Numbered from the stretch's first letter, positions 36,000 to 44,389 are shown. The stretch: 64,000 bases of DNA from Oliverpabstia intestinalis (GCF_009696065.1 NZ_VUMS01000003.1:119113-183112); one strand, 5' to 3'. Made by a program: numbers and translations. Notes: generated by a model from the sequence alone, not told the origin.

Positions 36000-37373
36000 A
36001 TGAAGGAACGAGAAAAATTAAAGTCGCGTCTGGGATTTATCCTGATATCTGCCGGATGTGCCATCGGAATCGGTAATGTCTGGAAATTTCCTTACATTGC
36101 AGGAAAAGGTGGCGGCGGTGCGTTTGTACTGTGTTACCTGATCTTTCTGGTGATTCTTGGACTGCCGGTTATGACTATGGAGTTTGCCGTTGGCAGAGCC
36201 AGCCAGAAAAGTCCGGTAAAAGCTTATCAGGCACTTGAAAAACCGGGGCAGAAATGGCATATCCACGGCTACATCACCGTGATCGGCTGCTATCTGCTGA
36301 TGATGTTTTATACAACTGTATCAGGATGGATGCTGCACTATTTTTACCTGACAGCAACCGGTAAGTTTACAGGACTTGATGCAGATCAGGTCGGCGGCGT
36401 ATTTAATGAGATGTTGTCACAGCCGCTTGTTATGGCTTTCTGGATGATCGTTGTAGTGGCCATTGGTATCTTTGTATGTTCCAGAGGTTTGCAGAATGGT
36501 CTGGAAAAAATCACAAAAGTAATGATGATTGCACTGCTTGCCATCATGGTAGTGCTGGCGATCAACAGTATCATGATGGACGGAGCGGCAGAAGGTCTGA
36601 AGTTTTATCTGATTCCGGACTTTGAAAGAATGAAAGAACTGGGTATCGGTTATACCATTGTAACAGCGATGAATCAGGCATTCTTTACCCTGAGTCTTGG
36701 TATCGGAGCCATGGCAATCTTCGGAAGCTATATCGGAAAGGAAAGATCATTGCTTGGGGAATCTGCAAATATTGCGATTCTGGATACATTTGTGGCAATC
36801 GTATCCGGTCTGATCATTTTCCCGGCATGCTTTACCTTCGGAGTAAGTCCGACATCCGGACCGAGCCTGATCTTTATCACCCTGCCGAATATCTTCAACC
36901 ATATTCCGATGGGAAGACTGTGGGGAAGTTTGTTCTTTATTTTTATGACCTTTGCGGCATTCTCTACAGTACTGGCAGTTTTTGAAAATATTATATCCTG
37001 TGTGATGGAACTGACCGGATGGAGCAGAAAAAAGAGCAGTCTTGTGAATCTGTTTGGGATTATCCTCTTGTCATTGCCATGTGTTCTGGGATATAATGTA
37101 TGGAGCTGGGATGGATTTTCCATCTTCGGCGGTGCAGTATTAGACCTGGAAGATTTTCTGGTAAGTAACATTTTACTGCCATTGGGATCTCTGGTATATC
37201 TGCTGTTTTGTACCAGCCGTTACGGATGGGGCTGGAAAAACTTCAAAGCAGAAGCCAATACAGGAAAAGGTTTCAAGATGCAGGAGTGGATGCGTGTGTA
37301 TCTGTCTTACATCCTGCCGCTGATGATCTTATTTATCTTTGGTTATGGCATCTATGACAAATTCTTCGCTTAA
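36000..37373 (+). CDS. Neurotransmitter:sodium symporter family transporter
   Basis: The 457-residue membrane protein has the LeuT-fold features: SRLGFILISAGCAIGIGNVWKFPYI with unwound helix 1, FVLCYLIFLVILGLPVMTMEFAVGR, and about 11 helices. These proteins import amino acids (often aromatic or branched) with Na+. The ATG at 36000 follows AGGGAGAAAG. It stands alone and ends at a strong terminator. Confidence 0.93.
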   Translation: MKEREKLKSRLGFILISAGCAIGIGNVWKFPYIAGKGGGGAFVLCYLIFLVILGLPVMTMEFAVGRASQKSPVKAYQALEKPGQKWHIHGYITVIGCYLLMMFYTTVSGWMLHYFYLTATGKFTGLDADQVGGVFNEMLSQPLVMAFWMIVVVAIGIFVCSRGLQNGLEKITKVMMIALLAIMVVLAINSIMMDGAAEGLKFYLIPDFERMKELGIGYTIVTAMNQAFFTLSLGIGAMAIFGSYIGKERSLLGESANIAILDTFVAIVSGLIIFPACFTFGVSPTSGPSLIFITLPNIFNHIPMGRLWGSLFFIFMTFAAFSTVLAVFENIISCVMELTGWSRKKSSLVNLFGIILLSLPCVLGYNVWSWDGFSIFGGAVLDLEDFLVSNILLPLGSLVYLLFCTSRYGWGWKNFKAEANTGKGFKMQEWMRVYLSYILPLMILFIFGYGIYDKFFA

Positions 37374-37407
37374 AACAAACAGAGGTATCAGCGAATAGAT
37401 GTGAAGG

Positions 37408-37453
37408 AAACCCCTTAGTAACGGAACAAAAGGAACGTTACTAAGGGGTTTTT
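37408..37453 (+). terminator. Terminator of the NSS transporter gene
   Basis: AAACCCCTTAGTAACG pairs perfectly with CGTTACTAAGGGGTTT across an 11-base loop and is followed by a T-run. Confidence 0.92.
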
Positions 37454-37549
37454 CAGTTGCCAAGCATACGACAAAAAGGTTCGGTGGACCTTTTTTAGTG
37501 TCACGAGACAGAAAAAATATCTGACGCAAAGACGGGGAGGTGATGCGGG

Positions 37550-38863
37550 ATGCAGAGTGTGGAGATGATTCCATTCGGACTTCTGGCAGGATTTGTCGAT
37601 GACAAAGAAGTGAGGATCACGGAGATTTCTACAGAAAGCTTTTGCTTTCGGGTAAGAGAACAGGTGGAAAGACCGCGGCATATACGGATCGGATTCTATG
37701 ATTTATCTGAAAGCATGTATCGGGAAGTGGAGTTAGAAAGTTATCATTTCATGGAAAAAAGGCAGGAGCAGTGGTATGTAAGTTATACCGTCGAGGTGTT
37801 CCAGCAAGATTATGTACAGGCAGTACAGAAACTTTTCCGGGAATACACCGGATATATCCGGGCACGGATCGAAGGAACGGACGGAGAGATGGCACAGATC
37901 ACCTGCAACTATCCTGTGAATCAGGACGAGATCCATGCAAAGAGCATGGAAGAGCAGAAATCCATCTGGTTTTCCGGTGCGCAGATCCGGCCGGTGGTAC
38001 GGGGCATGGAACTTGCGCTGGCACTCGACCGAAGAATATGGTATAACCTGTATGAGCGAAATACAATAGAAAAATTTACCGAACTGTACTGGAAAGAAAA
38101 CGGAATCGGAGGCTGGGAACAGCATAAAATCATTCCGGATCGTCTGTATATCGGCAATGCATTCTGCCATCTGCTGTTGCCCGGAGAAGAGCAGCTGTTT
38201 GCTCTGATGGAGAAAGCAAATGTGGAAAACGTGGGTATCACCCTGGTATTTCCCTGTATGCGGGAGTTTCAGGTGGAAGAGATGGTAAAACTCCTGAAAA
38301 AAGTGGAAAACTGGTGTGAAAAACGGCAGATCAGGGTGGAAATCCTTGTCAATGACTGGGGAATGGCAGCGCTGGTCAGAGAAAACGGGGAATATCTGGA
38401 ACCCTGTCTCGGTGTACTTTTGAACAAACAGAAAAAAGATCCGCGGATGCACTATAAAAAAGGCAGTACCCGCGGGCTGGGAGAAAATAATCTGCAGGCC
38501 GGTTTCTATCGGAGATTCTTAAAAGACACGTACGGGATCAACCGCTATGAGTGGGAAAGCTGTGGCTATCCGCAGGTATTTCCACAGGGAAAGAACAGCC
38601 TGCATCTGCCGTATTATCAGACCAATACATCGCAGTATTGTCCACTGTATGCGAGCTGTACCGAGGGTGAGCGGGGAAAACAGCGGCTGCCGGAAAGCTG
38701 TCCGGGATACTGCGAACAGTATGCGTATATTTACCCGGAACATCTGCATATGGCAGGACGTTACAATTCCCTGTTCGGACTGGATGAGGAACTTGTAAAG
38801 CATCCGGAACAGCTGAAAGCATATCAACAGGCAGGTATCGACCGTCTGGTGATCGGACTGTAG
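37550..38863 (+). CDS. U32-peptidase-like protein, UbiV-type half of a two-gene system
   Basis: The 437-residue protein has a poorly conserved N-terminus (1-170) and a TIM-barrel-like C-terminal part with ILVNDWGMAAL and LLNKQKKDPRM, which resemble UbiV/YhbV-type U32 proteins. It also carries cysteines (YCPLYASC and SCPGYCEQ) that could hold an iron-sulfur cluster. GGGGAGGTG precedes the ATG. It is followed after 12 bases by a second U32-like gene, so the two products probably form a heterodimer, as UbiU and UbiV do. This organism is unlikely to make ubiquinone, so the substrate must differ. Assignment is by motif only. Confidence 0.65.
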   Translation: MQSVEMIPFGLLAGFVDDKEVRITEISTESFCFRVREQVERPRHIRIGFYDLSESMYREVELESYHFMEKRQEQWYVSYTVEVFQQDYVQAVQKLFREYTGYIRARIEGTDGEMAQITCNYPVNQDEIHAKSMEEQKSIWFSGAQIRPVVRGMELALALDRRIWYNLYERNTIEKFTELYWKENGIGGWEQHKIIPDRLYIGNAFCHLLLPGEEQLFALMEKANVENVGITLVFPCMREFQVEEMVKLLKKVENWCEKRQIRVEILVNDWGMAALVRENGEYLEPCLGVLLNKQKKDPRMHYKKGSTRGLGENNLQAGFYRRFLKDTYGINRYEWESCGYPQVFPQGKNSLHLPYYQTNTSQYCPLYASCTEGERGKQRLPESCPGYCEQYAYIYPEHLHMAGRYNSLFGLDEELVKHPEQLKAYQQAGIDRLVIGL

Positions 38864-38875
38864 GAGGGCATGCGT

Positions 38876-39847
38876 ATGAAAATTGTGGCAGGACTGGGAT
38901 GCATCGACGATTATCCGTTATTTTGCGAGGCAGGAGCGGATGAATTCTTCTGCGGGTATGTGCCCTATACATGGACGAAACGTTACGGAACCACGCTGGC
39001 ATTAAACCGCCGGGAAGTGCTCTGTTATCAGGTGCAGCTGGGCGCTTACAGTGAACTGGAGATTCTGGCTGGCATGCGTGAGGTATATAAACGTCCGATA
39101 CATCTGACCTTTAATTCCCTGTATTACATCCCGGAGCAGTATCCGATGATCGAAGATATCATCCGAAGCTGTATGGAACTTGACTTTCAGAGTTTTATTC
39201 TGGCGGATCCGGCGCTGATCGTGTATCTTCGGAAGCAGAGGGTGGACTGTCAGATCCATCTGAGCGGGGAGACGGGAGAAAATAACAGGAAAATGTTGGA
39301 AACCTTTCAGAATCTGGATCTCAAACGTATGATTTTTCACCGAAAGAATACGATAGAAGATATGGCATCCATGATCGCGGCCCGGAAAACAACAGGAGAA
39401 AAAAGGAGCGGGACGGAGTTTGAAGCCTTTGTGTTGAACGAACTGTGCCAGTTTTCCGGAAGCTTCTGCAATTCTCTGCACTGTGACGAACTTGGACATC
39501 TTTGTCGTGTACCGTACTGGCTGCTCCCGCAGAAAGCAGTAGATCCCGGATGGAAGAATCGGCTGGAAGTAATCCGAAAAGAAGAGAGTGTTCCGGAGAG
39601 GGATGACTATCTGTGCGGTGCCGGCGGATGTGGACTTTGTGCACTGTACCGGTTGCAGAAAGCCGGAATCACCCATCTGAAACTGGTGGGTCGTGGTAAC
39701 CACAGCGAGGATATGAAAGCAGATATTCAGAATCTTCACAAATCCCTGACAATACTGAAAACAGCGGGGAGCGAAGCGGAATATTGCAGACAGATGAAAC
39801 AACAGATTTTCCCCGGGGGATGCAGCAGACAGTGCTATTATAGATGA
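38876..39847 (+). CDS. U32-peptidase family protein, UbiU-type half of a two-gene system
   Basis: The 323-residue protein has the U32 barrel pattern (EAGADEFFCGY, HLTFNSLYY, DFQSFILADPAL, DCQIHLSGETG) and a cysteine set like the family's Fe-S site: Cys191 and Cys198 in CQFSGSFC, then HC..HLC, and CGAGGCGLC near the end. I chose the ATG at 38876, seven bases after TAGGAGGG; the ATG six bases earlier is too close to it. Known U32 members catalyse oxygen-independent hydroxylations of RNA bases or quinones. The reaction here is unknown. Confidence 0.72.
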   Translation: MKIVAGLGCIDDYPLFCEAGADEFFCGYVPYTWTKRYGTTLALNRREVLCYQVQLGAYSELEILAGMREVYKRPIHLTFNSLYYIPEQYPMIEDIIRSCMELDFQSFILADPALIVYLRKQRVDCQIHLSGETGENNRKMLETFQNLDLKRMIFHRKNTIEDMASMIAARKTTGEKRSGTEFEAFVLNELCQFSGSFCNSLHCDELGHLCRVPYWLLPQKAVDPGWKNRLEVIRKEESVPERDDYLCGAGGCGLCALYRLQKAGITHLKLVGRGNHSEDMKADIQNLHKSLTILKTAGSEAEYCRQMKQQIFPGGCSRQCYYR

Positions 39848-39900
39848 AAGGCAACGGTTCATTTTTTTCGCATTGAGCGGCCGCTATTTTTAACGGATGT

Positions 39901-39932
39901 AAAAAAAGCTGCCGCACAGAAGGCGACAGCTT
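39901..39932 (-). terminator. Orphan intrinsic terminator on the minus strand
   Basis: Read on the minus strand, AAGCTGTCGCC pairs with GGCAGCTT and is followed by TTTTTTT. No minus-strand gene ends here. The 39935-40130 stretch to its right holds no open frame of note; it has two GGCCCGAAA-type repeats and could encode a small RNA, but no convincing minus-strand promoter was found. Confidence 0.5.
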
Positions 39933-40144
39933 ATAAAGGGGAGGATAAGTATTTCATCTCTTCTTTCGTTATTTCGGGCCGGAGGGGGGATCCGGCACAG
40001 TTTTTCTTTCGGGCCAATGAAAAGCGTCACGCCTTTGTGTCATCTCTCCACCGGCTATTTATAGTATGACCGGAAAATGAGAAGATATTCAGAAAAAGAC
40101 ACAAAAGTTTCAGATTTTTTCGGATTTTTTCGGATTGAAATTCC

Positions 40145-40173
40145 TTGTTTCCGGAAGTAAAAAGAATTATAAT
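40145..40173 (+). promoter_or_regulatory. Putative promoter of the phospholipase-like gene
   Basis: TTGTTT and TATAAT are 17 bases apart, about 140 bases before the start codon. Confidence 0.5.
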
Positions 40174-40316
40174 GATTTGTGTGAAGGTGATTGCACAGGG
40201 TGTATAAAAAATGTGAATTTACCGGAATTTAACCTGCAATTCATAACTGTTGAACAGGCACAGGGGATAATAAATAATGGGAGCATTTCCCAAAGTGAAA
40301 AAAGGGGACGATACAT

Positions 40317-41114
40317 ATGCCGACGACATATACACATGACAAGTTTGGAAAAGATGTATACAAAAAATTACCGGAGCATATCAAGGCAGTGATTCGGAAA
40401 GGAAAGGGTGTTTATCGGATCGGTCAGCACGGACCGGATATTTTCTTCTACTATAAACCGATTTGTCTGCCGCAAAGCAGAATTAATAAAATAGGTCCGC
40501 AGATGCATAAGGAACCGGCGTTTGGATTCTTTCAGAAGGGTATACGGGAATTTGAAATCAGCCCGTCGCCGCAGCTGGCATCCTATCTGTTTGGATTCGC
40601 CTGCCACTTTATGCTGGACAGTACCTGTCACGGGTATGTGGGACGGTTTGAGAAGCAGACGGGAATCTCTCATGCGGAGATCGAGACAGAACTTGACCGT
40701 TATCTGATGATTGAGAGCGGTAAGGAGCCGAGGGTGTACCTTCCGGCAAGTGTCCTGGATGATTCAGAGGAAAACTGCAGAGTGATCGCGCGGATGTTTC
40801 CATCGGTGACACCAAAGCAGATCCACCGGGCACTGGAGGGGCAGAAGCTGTATGACAGGCTTCTGACCTGCAAGAATCCGATAAAAGAAAAGGTAGTACT
40901 TGGCGGTATGCATGTACTTGGATGTTATGATATTCTGGAAGGCCAGGTGATGCGAAAAAAAGCGAATCCTGCCTGCAGAGAGTCAACCACACGTCTGATG
41001 GAACTGTATCAGAAAGCACTGGATGAGACACCCGCTATTCTGGAGAATCTGTATCAGTGCCTGTATGGAACGGGAACGACGCTTTCCAGCCGTTTTCTAA
41101 GAGATTATCATTAA
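40317..41114 (+). CDS. Zinc-dependent phospholipase C-like protein
   Basis: The 265-residue protein has the helical, histidine/aspartate-rich pattern of the family: an N-terminal TYTHDKFGKDVY, then IGQHGPDIFFYYKP and LFGFACHFMLDSTCHGYV, where the His and Asp residues would bind zinc ions. There is no signal peptide, unlike secreted phospholipases, so this is the intracellular uncharacterised branch seen in many Clostridia. AAGGGG precedes the ATG. mgsA follows after 29 bases. Confidence 0.78.
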   Translation: MPTTYTHDKFGKDVYKKLPEHIKAVIRKGKGVYRIGQHGPDIFFYYKPICLPQSRINKIGPQMHKEPAFGFFQKGIREFEISPSPQLASYLFGFACHFMLDSTCHGYVGRFEKQTGISHAEIETELDRYLMIESGKEPRVYLPASVLDDSEENCRVIARMFPSVTPKQIHRALEGQKLYDRLLTCKNPIKEKVVLGGMHVLGCYDILEGQVMRKKANPACRESTTRLMELYQKALDETPAILENLYQCLYGTGTTLSSRFLRDYH

Positions 41115-41143
41115 GGAAATCCATGAAAGAAGGAGGAATGTTT

Positions 41144-41623
41144 ATGACAAATGAGAGGTTTATCGGTTTTACTATGGAGAAGACAAAGCATATTGCGCTG
41201 GTTGCTCATGACGGTAAAAAGAAAGAACTGGTGGAGTGGTGTGACCGGAACAAGGACGTGCTGAAGAACCATTTTCTGTGTGGTACGGGTACCACGGCGA
41301 AGCTGATCGCGGAGAAGACGGGGCTTCCGGTGAAGGGGTATTGCAGCGGTCCTCTTGGTGGAGATCAGCAGATAGGTTCACGGATCGTTGAGGGAGGCAT
41401 TGATTTTCTGGTGTTTTTATGGGATCCGTTAGAGGCACAGCCACATGACCCGGATGTACGGGCACTGCTTCGTATCGCAGTGGTTTATGATATTCCGGTT
41501 GCGAATAATCTGGCTACGGCTGATTTTCTGCTGACGTCGAAATTTATGGATGAGACTTATGAGAGACGGGTGGAGAATTTTAATGTTACGATTCAGGAGA
41601 GAGTGAAGGCTTTCCAGAAATAA
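41144..41623 (+). CDS. mgsA: Methylglyoxal synthase
   Basis: Turns dihydroxyacetone phosphate into methylglyoxal and phosphate, an overflow bypass of lower glycolysis. The 159-residue protein has IALVAHDGKK, the phosphate loop CGTGTTAKLI, GPLGGDQQIG and the catalytic Asp context FLWDPL. I chose the ATG at 41144 since AGGAGG is seven bases upstream; ATG codons just before sit on top of that site. Confidence 0.95.
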   Translation: MTNERFIGFTMEKTKHIALVAHDGKKKELVEWCDRNKDVLKNHFLCGTGTTAKLIAEKTGLPVKGYCSGPLGGDQQIGSRIVEGGIDFLVFLWDPLEAQPHDPDVRALLRIAVVYDIPVANNLATADFLLTSKFMDETYERRVENFNVTIQERVKAFQK

Positions 41624-41670
41624 GAGATGAAGTCGCTGCTCGGACTGTTGGCTGCTTTGGCTACTCGGAC

Positions 41671-41855
41671 GAAAGGGAGTGCAGGCAGGACGGGGACGGA
41701 CAACCGCTGGTAACGCCAAAATAAACTAATCGTTAACTGCAACTAAGACTCTCGCGAGAGCGCTCGAGCCTAAGTTTCCGTAAACGATGGATTTTATTTT
41801 GGCTAAAAGCACCAGCATAAGGTTGTCCGTCCCCGTCCTGCCTGCGCTCCCTTTC
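41671..41855. repeat. Long near-palindrome (185 bp)
   Basis: The outer arms (41671-41711 and 41811-41855) pair over about 40 bases, with one mismatch and a four-base indel; GCCAAAATAAA pairs perfectly inside, and the middle centres on CTCTCGCGAGAG. It resembles the structure at 29143 in size, arm composition and TCGCGAG centre. It lies directly behind mgsA and no gene is inside. Confidence 0.82.
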
Positions 41856-41988
41856 TGAGCATTGGCTGGGGGAGAATAAGAATAGAGCGGGGAAAGCGAT
41901 TGGATGAGAACAGATGATGAGTAAAAATGTTCTTAAATGATAAAAGATTCTGAAAGTTTAAAAGAATAAAATAAATTATAAAAAAGTA

Positions 41989-42017
41989 TTGACAAAATAA
42001 GAAAGAAGAGTTACTAT
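41989..42017 (+). promoter_or_regulatory. Promoter of a noncoding unit
   Basis: TTGACA (41989-41994) and TACTAT (42012-42017) are separated by 17 bases. The transcript would start near 42024 and run to the terminator at 42369. Confidence 0.72.
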
Positions 42018-42056
42018 ATACTCAACAAAAGAAAAGAACGAAAACAAAAGAACCTA

Positions 42057-42326
42057 CGAAAGAGAGGTACAGACCACCAGAAACTTAACGTAAAGTTCAA
42101 AGGCAACATCCCTCCAGATGTAATTTTCAAGAAAGGAAGGTACGGACCACCGAAAACCTAAAGTAACACCTCAAAAACAAATTTTAAGAAAGTCAGGTAT
42201 AGTCCAATGAGAAAGTAAGGATTTATCCCATTAAAAAAGCAGGAGGTACAGACCACCAGAAAGTTTATGATTCATCTTATAATTTAAGAAAGAGAGGTTA
42301 TCCAATGATAGAGCCTGCAATGTAAG
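42057..42326 (+). ncRNA. Noncoding unit with five degenerate RBS-like repeats
   Basis: Five related blocks begin near 42057, 42131, 42188, 42239 and 42288. The common core is GAAAGAGAGGTACAGACC followed by ACCAGAAA, spaced 49-74 bases. Each block looks like a ribosome binding site, and the same AGGAAGGTACAG stands before the real gene at 42650. Only very short frames follow (for example ATG plus five codons at 42305). With a promoter in front and a terminator behind, it could be a small RNA or a decayed chain of leader peptides. No known RNA family was recognised. Confidence 0.55.
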
Positions 42327-42369
42327 GTGAGTATCGAATCGTAAAGAAGATTTCGGTACTCACTTTTTT
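42327..42369 (+). terminator. Terminator of the repeat-containing noncoding unit
   Basis: GTGAGTA..CGAATC pairs with GATTTCG..TACTCAC across a seven-base loop and is followed by six T residues. Confidence 0.85.
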
Positions 42370-42514
42370 GTGAGCGAAGGTCGCAGAAAAGCCGAGACAT
42401 ACCCCGCAAATTCATGCGATCAGCATAAATTCTGTGCAGCGCGAAGGGTGTTACCGAGAATGGAGTGAACAATAATCTGGATGCCAGGTGAGTACGAGAA
42501 AACGTGATTTGTGC

Positions 42515-42543
42515 TTGAAAATCTGTGGTATATCGTATATACT
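42515..42543 (+). promoter_or_regulatory. Promoter of the SEC-C gene
   Basis: TTGAAA (42515-42520) and TATACT (42538-42543) are separated by 17 bases, about 105 bases before the start codon. The stretch 42370-42514 shows no gene. Confidence 0.68.
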
Positions 42544-42649
42544 TAATAGAGTCACACGGAAGTCCCAGAACTACTGCAAGAATATGAACGAACAGTAGTG
42601 GACCCGTGGAGTATAATTACCAATTGAGTTGAAGGAAGGTACAGTAATC

Positions 42650-43150
42650 ATGGGATTATTAAAACAGTGGAGAGATGTTGCATACTCTCAGCAGGCAGAT
42701 AAAGCAAAACTGCAGAAATTTTGGGCAGAATATTTTGTGATTGAAAAAGGAATCTACGAACAGCTGCTTTCCAATCCGGACGAAGTAGTACGTGGAACGG
42801 TAAAGGAACTGGCAGATAAATATAAAGTCAATGTAATGACAATGACAGGTTTCCTGGATGGTATCAATGACAGCCTGAAGGTTCAGAACCCGATCGAAGA
42901 GATGGAAGAAGATACCGAAGTAAATCTGGGATTTGATAAAGAGCTGCTTTACAAAAACATGGTAGATGCAAAAGCAGACTGGCTGTATGAACTGCCGATG
43001 TGGGATGAAATCTTTACACCGGAGAAGAAGAAAACTCTGTATATGGAACAGAAGAAATCCGGCACGATCATCAAAGGTGCAAAAGTTGGAAGAAATGATC
43101 CATGTCCATGCGGAAGCGGTAAAAAATACAAATTCTGTTGCGGAAGATAA
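42650..43150 (+). CDS. SEC-C zinc-motif protein
   Basis: The 166-residue protein has a helical body and ends with the SEC-C motif ([14 protein letters not shown]), the zinc-binding tail found on SecA and on many otherwise unrelated proteins; in SecA it binds SecB and ribosomes. The body shows no catalytic motif I can name. GGAAGGTACAG precedes the ATG at 42650. It has its own promoter and terminator. Confidence 0.82.
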   Translation: MGLLKQWRDVAYSQQADKAKLQKFWAEYFVIEKGIYEQLLSNPDEVVRGTVKELADKYKVNVMTMTGFLDGINDSLKVQNPIEEMEEDTEVNLGFDKELLYKNMVDAKADWLYELPMWDEIFTPEKKKTLYMEQKKSGTIIKGAKVGRNDPCPCGSGKKYKFCCGR

Positions 43151-43160
43151 TAAAAATGTA

Positions 43161-43196
43161 AAAGAGCGGGGAGAAAAGAAACTACCCGCTCTTTTC
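43161..43196 (+). terminator. Terminator of the SEC-C gene
   Basis: AAAGAGCGGG pairs with CCCGCTCTTT across a 15-base loop and is followed by a short T-rich tail. Confidence 0.85.
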
Positions 43197-43294
43197 TCGT
43201 TTATGTGAATCGTTGGTGATAATCCGTGTCTGTAGGTAAAATGATGACCGATGTGATAACGGGGAGCCATATATAAGAAAGATAGGAGAAATGT

Positions 43295-44044
43295 ATGGGT
43301 ATTATTACGAGCCTGTTAGGAATCGTATGTATTTTGTATTACATAGCAGGTGTCCGATATGCCGGCTATCGGGTATCCGGATTGTGGATCTGGCTGGCAG
43401 CAGGTATTGGATTGATGGTATGGGGCGGTTGCCGGATCGGATGTGCAGTTGCCGGTGTTCCGTTCTTTGTACCGGGTGCATTGGTTGCGATTGTAAGAGT
43501 TTGTCTTCTGGCGGGGCTGGTACTGTTTTTTTATCTGGAACATCAAATCGGTACCGGAATGAAGGCAAAAGGAATTGAGAATCTGGATTATATTATTGTT
43601 CTTGGATGCCAGGTGAAAGGAACAAAACCAAGCAAAGCATTAAAAGACCGGTTGGATACGGCAAAAGAATATATGCAGGCAAATCCAGAGACGATTGCGG
43701 TTTTATCCGGAGGGCAGGGAAAAATGGAGGAGATTTCAGAAGCAGAATGTATGAGACGATATCTGGAGAAAGCCGGAATCAGCAGGGAACGTCTGATCCT
43801 GGAACAAAGATCCACCACAACCAGACAGAATCTTGGATACAGCAGAAGATATATGGATTATCGACATGACGAGATTGGAATCATTACCAATAATTTTCAT
43901 GTATACCGCAGTGTTCTTCTGGCAAGACGAAGTGGCTATCAGAGAGTATGTGGTATTGCCGCACCGTGTAAGAGTGTACTGCTGTACCATTATCTTGTGC
44001 GAGAAGCTTTTGCACTGGCAAGGGAAATGTTGCATAAAAGGTAA
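43295..44044 (+). CDS. DUF218 (YdcF/SanA/ElyC-type) membrane protein
   Basis: The 249-residue protein has three N-terminal hydrophobic helices (1-85) and a DUF218 domain with DYIIVLGCQVKG, AVLSGGQGKMEEISEAECM, LEQRSTTTRQNLGYS and IGIITNNFHVYRS. Members affect envelope integrity or vancomycin sensitivity; the chemical role is unknown. The start at 43295 follows TAGGAG. Its stop codon (TAA at 44042) is formed by the first bases of MITE copy 3, so the original C-terminus may have been altered. Confidence 0.85.
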   Translation: MGIITSLLGIVCILYYIAGVRYAGYRVSGLWIWLAAGIGLMVWGGCRIGCAVAGVPFFVPGALVAIVRVCLLAGLVLFFYLEHQIGTGMKAKGIENLDYIIVLGCQVKGTKPSKALKDRLDTAKEYMQANPETIAVLSGGQGKMEEISEAECMRRYLEKAGISRERLILEQRSTTTRQNLGYSRRYMDYRHDEIGIITNNFHVYRSVLLARRSGYQRVCGIAAPCKSVLLYHYLVREAFALAREMLHKR

Positions 44045-44272
44045 CTATTCAGTAGCACTGTCCCGCGAGGTGTTTTGACATGAATATGTCAAAATCCCGA
44101 GACATACAAGCCAAAATGCCATCACCGAAGGTGATTTACGCGAGCAACGAGTCAAAGTCCGTGCTTGCACGGAACCTTGAGGAGTGCCGCGATAACGATA
44201 AAAACTCGCAAAGCGTATTTTTATCGTTTAAATGCATTTTGGCTCGTAACTGTGAAGGTACTGAACAGTTAC
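44041..44272. mobile_element. MITE-like element, copy 3 (232 bp)
   Basis: It has the same ends as copies 1 and 2, with a perfect 8-bp duplication CATAAAAG on both sides (44033-44040 and 44273-44280). Its hairpins differ from copy 1 by paired changes: TTTTGACAT/ATGTCAAAA replaces TTTTGGCAT/ATGCCAAAA, and GCCAAAATGC/GCATTTTGGC replaces GCAAAAATGC/GCATTTTTGC. A 90-bp family 2 repeat is inserted in its last loop. Confidence 0.9.
44141..44230 (+). repeat. Structured intergenic repeat, family 2, copy A (nested in MITE copy 3)
   Basis: It contains CCGTGCTTGCACGG and a terminal helix CGATAAAAA/TTTTTATCG. It lies in the outer loop of the MITE, where copy 1 has only a few bases. Similar to copies at 13129 and 44649. 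Confidence 0.75.
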
Positions 44273-44333
44273 CATAAAAGATAAATATATATTAGGTGCA
44301 AAATAAAAAATAAACAAAATATATATAAATATA

Positions 44334-44362
44334 TTGACGTACTCGGAAAAATGAGATAGAAT
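44334..44362 (+). promoter_or_regulatory. Promoter of the T-box/TRAP transporter operon
   Basis: TTGACG (44334-44339) and TAGAAT (44357-44362) are separated by 17 bases; the transcript would begin just before the T-box. Confidence 0.7.
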
Positions 44363-44389
44363 CACTTTAACGTGGTAATATAAGAAAGA

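Noticed and set aside
39002..39862. Minus-strand open frame (286 codons) over the second U32-like gene
   Set aside because: Shadow frame; the plus-strand protein has clear family motifs and a good ribosome site.
40135..40392. Plus-strand 85-codon frame with four cysteines before the phospholipase-like gene
   Set aside because: It overlaps the promoter and the start of a supported gene, and lacks a ribosome site.
42305..42325. Six-codon frame behind an RBS-like repeat, possible leader peptide
   Set aside because: Too short to support from one sequence; noted only as part of the repeat unit.
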